Assembly (NCBI GenBank): GCA_035610835.1 | Contig: CM069452.1 | Location: forward strand, 5,484,171 to 5,548,170 | Direction: 5' to 3' | From: Ophiura sarsii | Taxonomy: Eukaryota; Echinodermata; Ophiuroidea; Amphilepidida; Ophiuridae | Length of the DNA stretch: 64,000 nucleotides | Notes under the pieces: model-generated | Seen by the model: only the letters and a program-made list of their open reading frames with translations | What the model was told of the DNA's origin: nothing | The model's database searches: none | Translations under genes and position numbers: made by a program | Shown: positions 23,386-33,726 of the stretch, in pieces | Layout: each line of letters starts with the position of its first letter | Numbering within the stretch: position 1 is the stretch's first letter

Positions 23386-23700
23386 TAACCCTAACCATGC
23401 CCTAACCCTACTACTACACCACACAGCAACCGTGTGGTTGGCCTCTTTGTATAACCATGGAAGTAAACAGGTATAACCTGTCGTTGGAAGTTTTTCGGCG
23501 AAAAAATGGACCCAGGCTATATACTTGGCGAAGTATACTGAACCAAGTAGCCTTGACATCCGGGGTGTAGTGGAGAGCTGGTCAGCCCATGTCCTGGCGG
23601 TCCCTGGTTCAAATCCGGTAGGGGGGTCGGGGGGTCTTTCGGGGTCACATTTCTCAGTGGAAAAAAAATCAGAAAAAGTGGCTACCTCGAGTTAGGGTTA
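23386..23700 (+). mobile_element. tRNA-like, telomere-motif-ended element, family A (full length)
   Basis: The left end is TAACCCTAACC (23386-23396) followed by CCCTAACCCTACTACTACAC; the right end is AGTTAGGGTTA (23690-23700). Between them, in order, are CACACAGCAACCGTG, AATGGACCCAGGCTATATA, and a tRNA-like segment with an A-box-like TAGTGGAGAGCTGG and a B-box GGTTCAAATCC (about 23607-23617), then a short G/T-rich tail. Unlike an ordinary SINE, the tRNA-like part is internal rather than at the 5' end. Two other copies at 8570-8813 and 13387-13648 keep the same order. Confidence 0.7.
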
Positions 23701-24221
23701 TGTCTCATTTCAATCAGAATGGACCTACGGCACATAATCTCCTGGCCACAGTTCGACATACGTGGGCGCACTTCGATCAGGCTGCGCACGCATGCTTGAA
23801 CTCACAAAATACTGCCAACCAACAACACCAAAGCACCTGATTGGTCAAATTTAAACTGAAGCCTTTTTAACGATCGTCACGCTGCGCCGTATCCACCAAC
23901 GCAGTGCTCCCGCTGCGCCATAACCACCGACGCAGTGGGGCGTGGAAAAGCTCATGAGTTTTTCAGTTCTCACGTTTGAGCACCAACCAATCAGAGCCTT
24001 GAGGTCGAGATGACGTAGTGCGCTCAACGGATAACCACGGCACCGTTTTGAGGTGAGGTTGAGCAGGCGTACTTTACGCGAGCTCAAGCTCATGTGACGT
24101 GGGCCCATTAGGAGGTAGATTAAGAAATCTCCACATATATGCTTAAATCCACCAGCAATCATATCAATTCACAAAGCAAACCCTGATCTCAGATAGACAG
24201 CTAGCATTTATACCTGTTCAG
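23701..24221. other. CpG-richer non-coding stretch
   Basis: The interval is more GC-rich than its neighbours and repeats GCTGCGCC and GACGCAGTG motifs near 23880-23940. It has a 103-codon minus-strand ORF (23851-24162) that reads through these repeats and shows no known domain. Probably repeat-derived. Confidence 0.35.
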
Positions 24222-24540
24222 GGTTGTCACTAAGGTTGGTGCTGGTCGGGCGGAGCCAGCACTCACGATTGCCGACCGGCACTCTTAAAAAAAAGGGTTA
24301 AAAAAAACGGCACTCTAAAAAAAAAAAAAAAAAATTACAATTTGTGGATTAAATCATTAATCTGCCTCACAAAAACAAGAACTATGTGGCAGGAACCCTC
24401 AAAGTACATTAAGAAACCCTAAAAAAACATTAAGAAAGCCTCTAGACCCCATGCCATGATACACTGCACTTTGTTTGTAACACTTAATCCGTTCGCCGTC
24501 AGTAAATTAACCAGCACTACATTTTGGCTAGTGACAACAC
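24222..24540. mobile_element. Probable MITE, GTTGTCACTA ends
   Basis: GGTTGTCACTAAGG with GTGCTGG at the left is mirrored by CCAGCAC and GGCTAGTGACAAC at the right. A poly-A-like run (24319-24334) and a GCCAGCAC/GCCGACCGGC patch are inside. Target duplication not resolved. Confidence 0.5.
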
Positions 24541-24542
24541 TG

Positions 24543-24846
24543 TAGTAAAGGCGGTCGATCCTGTAATACCAGGAGCGGAGTGCCCATCTCCCTTTCAAAG
24601 CGATAGGGCAAGACTCACTCCTTTTATAATGTTGCTGCGTGGGGCTCGCTACACCTCCTCCACGGCGAGTCTGTTACCTTCCCAGCACTGAAGTATGCCG
24701 GTACCCATTTAAATACACCTGGGTAGAGAGGAGTAATTGCGGTAAAGTGCCTTACTCAAGAGCACAACATGTTGACCACAGCGGGACTCGAACCCACAAC
24801 CTTTAGATCATGAGTCCAGTGCTCTACCCACTGCGCCACACATGCC
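24543..24846 (-). mobile_element. tRNA-Met-headed SINE with V-SINE-like middle
   Basis: On the minus strand it begins with a tRNA-like head (about 24843-24774): A-box TGGCGCAGTGGGTAGAGC, anticodon loop CTCATGA (anticodon CAT) and B-box GGTTCGAGTCC. The anticodon stem has a mismatch, so it is not a clean tRNA gene. Next comes CTTGAGTAAGGCACTTTACC, resembling the conserved middle of V-SINE-type elements as I recall it, then a family body ending CAGGATCGACCGCCTTTAC. The same tail is seen at about 21013. Mobilised by a LINE partner by inference. Confidence 0.75.
24774..24843 (-). tRNA. tRNA-Met(CAT)-like SINE head, probably not functional
   Basis: The cloverleaf is largely formable, with intact A- and B-boxes and a CAT anticodon. 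The anticodon stem carries a C-A mismatch, and the sequence continues directly into a SINE body. I treat it as the Pol III promoter of the SINE rather than a translating tRNA. Confidence 0.45.
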
Positions 24847-25229
24847 TGAAACAACACTGTATCTGTTACAACTATGCTACCATCTTATCTGTTTAGCTTT
24901 CCCGTATTGCTATTTTATCTAAGCTTTGATGCTTTTGCGATGCCTGATCGGCTACACTTAAATAATTAAAAAATGTTACTTCAAGGTAGTGCATACTCCC
25001 CTGTTTCATACCCCTTCTCAAAATTGCACTAGATTCTATTTAATAAAAAGTTAGCTCCCGGTAGACTGAAAGTACCTACTTTTGAAAAAAGTAGCTGCCG
25101 GTAAAAAACCTGTTATCTTGAGCCTTGATCATGAGTAAGCTAGATCACAAATTAGCCTAGTCATAAGTCTTCTTTGTCTCATTTGAGAAAAATTAATTGA
25201 AAGCAAAGGTTTTACATAAAATCTGATGA
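24847..25229. other. Non-coding stretch, no gene seen
   Basis: GTAGCTGCCGGTAAAAAACC and a nearby AGCTCCCGGTAGACTGAAAG-type half suggest old repeat debris. No exon seen. Confidence 0.35.
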
Positions 25230-25301
25230 TACTGGGATTCGAACCAAGGACCTTTTGGTCCCAAAGCGAATGTCATAATCATTAGACCAGCTACGCTGTC
25301 G
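25230..25301 (-). tRNA. tRNA-Pro(TGG)-like sequence, degenerate
   Basis: On the minus strand, TAGCTGGTCTAATGATTATG (A-box region), TCGCTTTGGGA (anticodon TGG in context) and AGGTCCTTGGTTCGAATCCC (T-arm, B-box) line up with tRNA-Pro. The anticodon stem and the acceptor stem do not pair. It is a tRNA pseudogene or the head of a SINE. Confidence 0.5.
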
Positions 25302-25377
25302 GTGCCAAGGTAGCCAATTTAATCCTACAAAAGAGGTAGGGAAGCCCAAAGTCTATGTGTATTACGGAATAAAACTA

Positions 25378-25824
25378 CACTCGTCAAAAGAAGTTCCTGG
25401 ACACTCATTGAAGTTCAAATATTTCACATAAATATTTAATATAAATTAAACAATTGCATGTCAAAATAAGCAGACAATAATTCTCTATCATGTCTGTATG
25501 AAATTAAGATGTACGCATTCATGCATGGCTGAGCACATTCATTAAGCAATGGTAAGGTGCGTAAAAGAAAACTGCAAGAAATGAGCATTTACAGTCATTT
25601 GAATGGAGGGATTATCCAATTTTGTGCAATCTTCTTGCCATTGTCAAGTGAATGGGACCTGCCATGCATGAGTGATCATGTCTAAATTCCATGTTAAGCT
25701 GTTAGAGGATTACTTTCTGCTTATTTTGATATACAATTATATATATATAATCATATATATAATTATATATATTCTATTAAATATTAATTCAATTTAAGTG
25801 TCCAAGAACTTCTTTTGCCGAGTG
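25378..25824. mobile_element. Tc1/mariner-type MITE, CACTCGKCAAAAGAAGTTC ends
   Basis: CACTCGTCAAAAGAAGTTCC then TGGACACT at the left is mirrored by AGTGTCCAAGAACTTC then TTTTGCCGAGTG at the right; TA abuts both (25376-25377, 25825-25826). Pairing continues inward through CAAAATAAGCAG/CTGCTTATTTTG, so each arm is about 100 bp. A (TATA)n patch lies near the right arm. No transposase. Confidence 0.85.
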
Positions 25825-26039
25825 TATATAGATATACAATAAAGTCTTTGCACAAGACTTATTTGTGATATAGCATGCTGATAGGTGACCCTTCTTTGCA
25901 TGATTAACCTACAGTGATTTTGAAACTATTTCAGCTGTTTTCAGTACGAGCTGGTTTTCAAATTGTTGTTGTTGTTGTTGTCAATAAGCACCCCCCTTAC
26001 TTTAGGGAATGCCTGTAACTTGTAGAGCAATAAGCAAAG

Positions 26040-27600
26040 ACACTGTATGGATTTCCAGTCCATTCATTCATCATTTATTACCATAACATTAAAATCACAA
26101 ATAACATCAAATTACATCAAAAATCAGTAAGAAACAATCAGATAATTTACAACAACAGAAAAACGAAACGGTTATGGAGGAGACGGCTAAAAGGCCTGTA
26201 AAGTGCCATCCCCTGAAGCCCTGGGACAATAAAACACAAAACCAATACAGCCAAATTTAAAACCTAAATATGACACCAACAATATATACCGGACAAGACA
26301 AAGGACAATGCTCAAAAAAAAATCATCAAATAACCATAAAGTGAAATTGAAATAGTGCTCTAAAAAAAATCAATTAATCGTAACTTGAAATAAGTTTTTG
26401 CTTGAATTTATTACGAAAATGTTTTACCGAATTTGAAATTTTGTATGAATTTTCGAGAGAGTTCCAAAGATGGGGGCCACTAGTGCGAACTGAGTGATCC
26501 GAGAATATTCTCTTATTTTTGGTTAGATTATTAAGTTGTTACTATGTCTTGTCGAATAGTTGTGGATGTCAGAACGTTTTTGGAAGTAGTCTTTAAATGA
26601 AGAAGGTAACTCATTTACGGTGTATTTATACATAAATGTACCCAATTCAAGAGTATACATATCAGTGACGGTTAACATATTAAATTTGGCAAAAATTGGT
26701 CCAGTGTGACTTCTATAGTGACTACATGAAGCAGTTCTTATTGCCCATTTTTGAAGTTTAACAATCTTGTCCAGGTAGGATTTACAAGTGTTTCCCCAAA
26801 TAAGTACACCATAATTTAAATAAGGCAAGATACGGGTACAGTAAAGAGTATGTAATATACGGGTTGGAACAAAGTGCTTGAGTTTGTTCATGACACCAAT
26901 ATTTCTAGCAATTGTTTAAGACACACAATCAATGTGATGTTTCCATGTAAGACAATCATCGATTAACACACCTAGGAATTTAGTTTGTTTTACTCTTTCC
27001 AAAACAGTATTGTCTAAAATAATTTCAACATGAGAATCGACATTTGATACCATGTGAGGTGTTCCTAAAATCATATAGTTAGTTTTACTAGCATTTACTG
27101 ATAACTTGTTGGCTTAGTGGTGTCATCAGCAAAAAGGATAAATTCCAGTACATTTGAGGTATCAGATATGTCATTAACATAAAGTATAAACAGTAGGGGA
27201 CCCAATATCGATCCTTGCGGAACACCACAAAGAATATCCTTTTCCTCAGATTCAATTGAGTTATATGAAACATATTGTTTTCTATTACTAAGATAGTTTT
27301 TGAACCATTCCAATAAATTCCACGAAATCCATAATGCTCCAATTTGTATAAAAGTATATTATGATCAATTGTATCAAATGCTAAATCTAGAAAGATTCCA
27401 ATAGTGGTTTCGTTTCTCTCAACAGCATTGTTAATTTTATCAACTAGTTGCAAAACAGCCATATAGGTTGAATGATTTGGTCTAAATCCAAATTGTTTGT
27501 CATTTAGGATTTCATGGGCATCAACATAATCAACACATCTATTAAATAAAACTAGATAAAACTGGTAAACTAGCTTTTCCCAATCCAGGTCCAGTAATCA
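26040..27600 (-). mobile_element. 5'-truncated LINE (CR1/L2/Jockey-like)
   Basis: The minus strand carries the 3' half of a non-LTR retrotransposon: palm of the reverse transcriptase, thumb and C-terminal region, and a 3' UTR reaching about 26040. The apurinic endonuclease domain is missing, as expected after 5' truncation during target-primed reverse transcription. Its copy of GGTAAACTAGCTTTTCCCAA near the 5' edge is repeated at 28042-28071. Confidence 0.85.
26374..27550 (-). pseudogene. Broken LINE reverse transcriptase ORF
   Basis: Readable blocks in order: RT motif with NDKQFGFRPNHST, the first catalytic-Asp region (IFLDLAFDTIDHNIL), then after a 1-bp frameshift near 27310 EWFKNYLSNRKQY, GVPQGSILGPLLFILYVNDI, and the FADD catalytic box (about 27120). 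A deletion of roughly 30 codons follows the FADD box, rejoining at NKLSVNASKTNYM, then FLGVLIDDCLTWKHHID. A stop precedes TIARNIGVMNKLKHF; the C-terminal part (TLYCTRILPYLNYGVLIWGN, LQKWAIR) runs on to a stop at 26374-26376. The catalytic aspartates survive but the ORF is dead. Confidence 0.85.
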
Positions 27601-28071
27601 CTATCTGGCAAAAACATGTTTCAACTTGGGCAACCAATTTGGCTGGAAAGACTATCAATTTATTATTATCATACTGTACAATAATATGGTTAATAATTTA
27701 GGACAAACAATTTTGCTTGGCTATTGATAGTACCCAATATCACAAGATATGCGGGCGAGAGGTTTGCGTGTGTTGTGTTAATTAAACCGAAACGTTATAG
27801 CCAATTGATCAAAACTCGAGTAAGGTCAGAACAATTGACGCCCTGCAAAAATCTGTGTGCATGCAAATGATGGTCAGCAAATTTAATGTACCTTGACACT
27901 CGAAAATTTTGCTGATCGTTTAAAAATTGATTGACAAAATGCGAGTGGTGAGAATAGATCAAATGTACTGGTCATTATAAAAGGTGAAGTTTAAATGCGG
28001 GAGAGACAGTAGTCTGTTATCAACTTAACATGTTTTCTGGTAAACTAGCTTTCCCAATCCAGGTCAACTAA
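27564..28071. repeat. 30-bp direct repeat flanking a 450-bp block
   Basis: GGTAAACTAGCTTTCCCAAT followed by CCAGGTC occurs at 27564-27594 (with one extra T) and 28042-28071. The first copy is at the 5' edge of the LINE. It may record duplication or template switching on insertion. The intervening sequence has no gene. Confidence 0.6.
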
Positions 28072-28234
28072 ACCAAAGGTGATGATTGTTATACGTACAA
28101 GAAAAAAAGGATGTTATCATAAAGGATCTGGTTTTGTAGGTTTCGTTCTTTTTTTTTGTATGAAAAATGGACAAAGCAGTTTCACCCAGTAATTTTCTGT
28201 GTCGCCTTCTGGCATGAGTGCGTATTCTAATTAA

Positions 28235-28465
28235 CACTTTCCACGCGGCAGGCGGCTGCAGACGACATTCCAAAATCTCACAAAATGTTTAAAAAAGAAT
28301 TTATTGAATTTCATTATCGTATTTGGAATTACCATGAGAAATGCATTGAAATAAGTACAAACATGCCTAGTATTGGTTCAGTAATCCTTGATATAGACTT
28401 TGAAAATTGTGAAAGGTTTCTGAAATATTTCTATAATGGTAAAACCAATAGCCGCGTGGAAAGTG
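28235..28465 (+). mobile_element. TTAA MITE, CACTTTCCACGCGGC family, copy 1
   Basis: CACTTTCCACGCGGC and GCCGCGTGGAAAGTG are perfect inverted ends flanked by TTAA (28231-28234, 28466-28469). Other copies lie at 30692-30920, 38019-38249 (inverted) and 62699-62929. The ORF beginning at 28285 is MITE sequence, not a gene. The ends fit the piggyBac-type pattern, especially the 62.7-kb copy that starts CCCTTTCCACGCG. Confidence 0.9.
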
Positions 28466-28565
28466 TTAACAATTGTAACATGTGTGAAACTCCCAATTTG
28501 ATAAGGTTAGCACCTATGCATCATAAGTTTTGGTGATATCAATATGTATTCTAGCAATTGCATCA

Positions 28566-28849
28566 GGCAAAAAAAAAGTTGACTTGCTCTTTCAGGGTCA
28601 AAGTCAGGGTCGGACGGTCTGATTTTTCTTTTCTTTTTGAAAATTTTTGAAAATTTACTGCACAAAAACACGTTTTAAAGATTTTTTTGTGAATTTTTGT
28701 TGTTGATTTTTTAAACAAAATTTTAAACAAGCAGATACTACTCAAAAACACGTTTTCATCTTTCTTTATTGTTATGTGCTTTCATTTTTTTTTTTTTTTT
28801 GATGAAAAAAAAAGGAAAAGTGCAAGTCAACTCTTTCTTTTTTTTGGCC
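28566..28849. mobile_element. PIF/Harbinger-type MITE, GTTGACTTGC subfamily
   Basis: GGCAAAAAAAAAGTTGACTT then GCTCTTTC at the left; GCAAGTCAAC and TTTTTTTTGGCC at the right. TCA is duplicated (28563-28565, 28850-28852). The left subterminal block with CAGGGTCAAAGTCAGGGTCG matches the right arm of 19838-20647. Confidence 0.8.
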
Positions 28850-28852
28850 TCA

Positions 28853-29636
28853 TGCAGATTTTCCATTGTAATGAGGTGTGCACCTGTACGATCAAAGATG
28901 GATGTTGACCACGGTGTGGAAATGTTGTGTCTCTAACCAGAATATGATGTCACCCCTTACATTCAAGTTGAGGTGAAATAGAGAAAAATATTATTGCATA
29001 TATTTATATTGGTACATTTCTAACATTGATGGATCTTTTGGAAGACATTTTTTTCACTTAATCTGTATAAAATGCAGTGAGACCTTATCAACGCTAATTC
29101 ACCATACACAAAGTTCCTCATAATGCAAAAGTGAAATTTGGTTCCCAAACTTGATGCCACAAAATGCAATTTGTGGTTTTTGATAACTTTGTGTTAATGG
29201 GACTCTACTGTAAATATACGTCAGTACCTTGGCATGCCTATAAAGCCCGATGATGAATTTGTTTTTCTCTAAAAAGCATTCTCACTATAATGAAATGCCA
29301 ATTAATCCATTCAATTTGAGGCGAGTGGATGTATAAATAAGCTGACCTCCATTTTCCTTGTCATTTATATATAATCATTAGATTTTAATATTCTTTGATT
29401 ATCAATTACATGCTGCATATTATGAAAGGCTATCAGCTAGCTATAGATAGACCTTCTGAAAACAATATATAGATAGTGCTTGTCACAATAAGTAGTCTTT
29501 GCTCAATGCCACATGCTATTAAGTACGGGATAAATGTGTCTTTGTAAGCTTTTAAGCATGTTATGGAAACTGCAGGAAAATAGTTCCCACCTTCATAGTC
29601 ATTATAAAACTTATGGTCAAGCCTTCAATTAATTGA
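28853..29636. other. Non-coding stretch, no gene seen
   Basis: AT-rich, no exon or repeat end recognised. Confidence 0.4.
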
Positions 29637-29639
29637 TTA

Positions 29640-29947
29640 GGCTATATTAAAAAAATCTTTTGTCTCAAAGCTCTTCAGTTTTTCAAAACCTAATGCGGAA
29701 TGCGGTTTTTTTAAAGGTTTTTTTAAAAAAAAATTAAATATAAAATATTGAAATCCTTGTAAAAGTGACCTTTTGTATTTAAAATGATATGATCAATGAA
29801 AATCTGTGAAATTTTGGGATTTTTTTTTTTTTTTTGAATAAAAAAAATTAAAAAAAATTAAAAAATTAAGATTTTTGTTTTCTAATGCACATTAATAAAC
29901 TATCGAGCGCGGGAGCTTTGAGACAAATGATTTTTTTAAATTTAGCC
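29640..29947. mobile_element. PIF/Harbinger-type MITE, GTCTCAAAGCTC copy
   Basis: GGCTATATTAAAAAAATC then TTTTGTCTCAAAGCTC at the left is mirrored by GAGCTTTGAGACAAA and TTTAGCC at the right, with TTA on both sides (29637-29639, 29948-29950). Same subfamily as 22411-22798 but more diverged. Confidence 0.75.
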
Positions 29948-30074
29948 TTAGCATGGGTTTTTATTCTACTCTTTATGATTGCTTTGCTGAAATGTTTGTC
30001 AAAAGTCATGCATCAGAAGATGATACATCAACAACAGCAATAACAATAATTCAATGTGAATGTGAAAACGGATC

Positions 30075-30310
30075 TACTTGTTATTCCGAAGGGTTGTTAT
30101 TCTAAAGGGTCGTTATTCTAAAGGGTCGTTATTCTGAAATAACTGTAAGGGTCATTATTCCGAAAATACAATATATGGGTTGCTATTTCGAAAATGTGTT
30201 AGGATTTTTGTTACTGACTCTTCATTTAATTTTCAGAATAATGGCCCTTACACTGTCGGAATTATAATCCTTCGGATTAAAGACCCTTTGGAAGGACAAC
30301 CCTTCAGAAT
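30075..30310. repeat. GGGTCGTTATTCTRAA repeat cluster, foldback
   Basis: Several direct copies of an 18-bp word, AAGGGTCGTTATTCTAAA-like (30085-30150), are followed by inverted relatives such as TTCAGAATAATGGCCCTTAC (30233) and CCTTCAGAATAATGAACC (30302). The whole can fold back on itself. Non-coding. Confidence 0.7.
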
Positions 30311-30490
30311 AATGAACCTTATATGTTTAAAAGTTGCTTTGATGATTTAGTGATTGAAAGGCTGACAAGTTGTTAATACAACTGAAAAGTTTAGTTATTA
30401 GTTCCGAGGCTGATTTTGAAATCAATGTTCAATTACCCATTGGATAAAGGTCAGATGTATAAGTGAATATAAACGCACAAAATTGATTAA

Positions 30491-31082
30491 GGTGCATGTA
30501 CTCAAGCGCCCTCTTTGTTATTTTTCTGATAATTTCCCATGTATTTGCAGCAGGAAAAATAATGCCTTATGTTGAATAGTTTTCTGAAGAAATTATTTTG
30601 TTTTGCATAAATGTCATGACGTTCAATACCCACAGTTTTAAAAATTATTTACAAACCATTTTCAGAATATAGACTATTTGGTATCATTTAACACTTTCCA
30701 TGCGGCAGACGACATTACAACATTTTACAAAATGTTTAAAAAATGTCAAAATTATTGAATTTGATTATCATATTTAGAACCACCATGAGAAATGCATTGA
30801 CATAAGTACAAACATGCCTAGTATTGGGTAAGTAATCCTTGAGATAGACTTTGAAAATTGGGAAAGGTTTCTGAAAAATCTGTTTTGTGTATGGTAAAAA
30901 TAATAGCCGCGTGGAAAGTGTTAATACCGTTGAGTTGATGAACCTCATTCTTAAATTCCTTAAAATATGGGGAACATTTTGCATTTAAATGATAGGTATT
31001 TCTTGAGTGTATTCTATCGTTTTTGAAGTTAAAAAAATCAATGTTGTTTCCTCTTTTCAGGATGAAACCGATCAATGTACCT
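30491..31082. mobile_element. Candidate TTAA element hosting another MITE
   Basis: GGTGCATGTACTC after TTAA (30487-30490) and CAATGTACCT before TTAA (31083-31086) are weakly inverted. The middle carries the intact MITE 30692-30920. The outer boundaries are tentative because the terminal match is short. Confidence 0.4.
30692..30920 (+). mobile_element. TTAA MITE, CACTTTCC family, copy 2
   Basis: CACTTTCCATGCGGC and GCCGCGTGGAAAGTG with TTAA on both sides (30688-30691, 30921-30924). Very similar to 28235-28465 throughout, including CAAACATGCCTAGTATTGG. Confidence 0.9.
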
Positions 31083-31703
31083 TTAAATATGGCGATTAAA
31101 TAGAAATAAAATGCACAAAATAAGCAGGTTACAGTTGAAATTTGTATGTATGAAGACTGGTTGTTTTTTCGGTTTAAGTAATTTGTTTGTCAACATACTA
31201 TGCGGTCATGCAATGTCTTCATAGTGTCACGGTCATATGATCTTCTTTACAATACACTTTTTTCTTTTTTTGGTACTGGCAAACGTATTAATCCATCCGT
31301 AAGCTAACATTCTGTGCATCCAGTGTGTGTGCCTGTCATGCGCAGTATTAGTTGTGTAGCACGTATGACCTTGTCCTACTAGTAAATGTAGGCCTTATCT
31401 GGCCTTGAAAGTGCCGTATGAAAATTGCAATGTGAGGCTTATAAAGACTATTAGTCTTAGTGAGAATCTAATGCACAATCTAGGATTTTTAACCATCAAT
31501 TTGTTTCAATTTTTGACATGAGTTTTTCCTAGTGGAGTCTACCTGTTGTGATAAACAGCAATCTAATAGTAGGTAACTCAGTTTCAGGGTGAATGACTCT
31601 ATAAATGTTTTCATTGTGTTTTGTATTCTACATGAGGGCATATCAAAATAGTGCCTTATTACAAAATTTGAGTTAAATTACTGTAATGGTTTTGAAGATA
31701 GGT

Positions 31704-31716
31704 GGGGGGGGGGGGG
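31704..31716. repeat. Poly-G homopolymer
   Basis: A 13-base G run in non-coding sequence. Confidence 0.85.
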
Positions 31717-31976
31717 CAATTTGCTGATAAAAGTACACTAATATTGTATTAAATGTGTGGTCTACTGCATTGCTTTAAGCATTAAATCTTAAGGAAACTT
31801 GTGTAAGGCATTGAACCACGGTTTTGACTATCTGTGATTGAACCTAGTAATGGTCATGAGAAACATGGATACATGATACCAGGATCTCAAATTTGATGAG
31901 AACAGTGGATCAGCCATCCTTGGTAGAGATGCTATACAAAACACCTATATAGGGAAATACTAAGATTGAATGGTAC

Positions 31977-32003
31977 AAATAATAATAATAATAATAATAA
32001 TAA
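31977..32003. repeat. (AAT)n microsatellite
   Basis: About nine AAT/ATA triplets directly precede the LINE-tail-like sequence at 32004, as expected where a LINE 3' end has seeded a microsatellite. Confidence 0.9.
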
Positions 32004-32400
32004 CAGGCATTTATATAGTGCCTTACATCGAAAAGATCATAAAGCGTTTAACAAAATAACAAATAGCTTGTACAAAATATGAATGCACATAGAAAACACA
32101 TAGAGTAGCCATCAATGGCTATCATTTAACATGTTATAAAGTATACAGCAATCAAGAATAGTGCAAATACAGTACACGAATGCTGCACACAATAAAATAA
32201 CTACATATCCTGGTTTAAAGTAGGGGTTTTCAAAGACGATTTAAAAGTTCCGACTGTCTTAGAGTTACGGATATGTAAGGGAAGATTGTTCCAGAGTTTT
32301 GTCCACCAACACAGAAAGCCCTGTCCCGTATGTTGCAGTGGCACTTTAACACTGAGTTATGCCATCCTAGGGGTTAATAGCACTTCTCTGATTGGGTTGG
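32004..32400 (-). mobile_element. Probable CR1/L2-type LINE 3' fragment
   Basis: GGCATTTATATAGTGCCTTA and AAAGCGTTT after the (AAT)n resemble the widespread GCATTTATATAGCGCTTTTC-type tail of CR1/L2 elements and their SINE partners. A shorter relative, GCATTTATAAAGCGCCTTTTC, is at 49552. The 5' boundary is not determined and there is no coding part. Confidence 0.45.
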
Positions 32401-33339
32401 GAGCCGATATCTGATAGGGAGCAGTTCTTGAATTGTTGGGTAGTATAGGGTAGGACTATAGACTAAATGTGGACTATATCGGGTGGGTCACAAACCTGCC
32501 ATCAGTTGTGCCATACTGCTACTTCAGCAACCTATAGCCTTTAAACGCATACTGTTGGTTTGTATTTAGGAAACCTACCTTTACCTTAATGTAGCTTGAT
32601 ATTATTGCAAACAATTACTGCTGTCTGGTATTGGATAATAGGTTATCTCATGCGTATAACTAACATAACAGTATGTTGTATGTAGACATCTATCCGGTTT
32701 GCCACATACCCTGGAGCTGGATTTGCAGGGTAGTGAGATTTCCTCTTTTCAGCTGATTTCAAGGTGCTTTATTTTTTGTAAATGCCAAAATGTTAGCCCT
32801 TCTTTGTTTTCAGCCCATATTTTATGTTTTTCCCCCAATTTTACGCCGTTTCAGCGTATTTAGTAATCTTCTTTATTTTTTGTGTGTGACCTCTCACACC
32901 CCTGGATTTGTAATTGTTGATGCTTTCCGCACAGCAAGACATTTACAAAATGTCTCAACCAATAATGTTTCAAAACGTTCAAAACTATTGTTACCATTTT
33001 GCAGCGAACCAGGTATCAAAACAAGACATGAAATATGGCGTGCGTGAAAATGTTGCATGAAAAAAGTTTAATTCAAGATGCAATCACGCTGTGTGCCTTG
33101 GCGATGAAATTGAATAAAATTTGCTAAATACCCTCAGATCGCCAAAGGTCAAAGTGCTCGAGCTGTGGTTGTGTCATATGTATTATACTAGTACACAAAA
33201 GTGCATCACTTTATCCAGTGGTTAACTTTGCCACATACAGGCGAGAGTGGTTGTTTCAAAGAGCAATAACAGTTGTGACTTTGACTTATTTCATTGGGGC
33301 TATGATTTTTTCACATCAAGATAGTTTGATATCAGAAGA
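32401..33339. other. Non-coding stretch, no gene seen
   Basis: No convincing exon. ORFs at 32790-33047 and 33218-33508 have no domains or splice context. Confidence 0.4.
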
Positions 33340-33624
33340 AGTCCCATATTTTTCTCATTATGTCTGTAAAATCTTAGGGGCCAGAAATGTTCCATTTAGA
33401 AATTATAGACTAAAATGTTGTGAATTACTGCCTAAGGTGGTTAACCACCAGCCAGTTTGTGTACTACTCAATGGGCAAATTTTGTGTGACCGTGTACTTC
33501 TAAAATAAGAACCATTGCAGTTATGCAACTCAGACTTTGGAAAGCTACAGTTTTAAGGCTGACCTTTCATGTAAAATAGAAAACATCAAGTTGAAAATCA
33601 GACTAGCAAGCAGAATGTCTACCT
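33340..33624 (+). mobile_element. TTAA MITE, AGGTAGATG family, 5'-truncated
   Basis: Homologous to the right two-thirds of 5197-5541: GGTGGTTAACCACC, GTTTGTGTACTACTCAATGG, TAAAATAAGAACCATT and GAATGTCTACCT before TTAA (33625-33628). The left terminus was not found. Confidence 0.7.
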
Positions 33625-33726
33625 TTAAATGGAATAAGTTGACCAACACTAATATTAATGTTGGTTTCTTCACTTAGGTGATGCCCTCAAGAAGTAAACC
33701 ATGCAAATGATGGTAATTCATCGTTA

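Noticed and set aside
23851..24162. 103-codon minus-strand ORF
   Set aside because: It reads through local GCTGCGCC/GACGCAGTG repeats; no domain, no splice context.
24774..24843. Functional tRNA-Met gene
   Set aside because: The anticodon stem is mismatched and the sequence continues into a SINE body with a family-specific tail.
26374..27550. Retroviral or pararetroviral polymerase
   Set aside because: The RT motifs and C-terminal region are of the non-LTR LINE type, with no protease, RNase H-integrase or LTRs.
28285..28536. ORF with protein-like composition
   Set aside because: It is the interior of a TTAA MITE with three other copies in the window, whose frames are not preserved.
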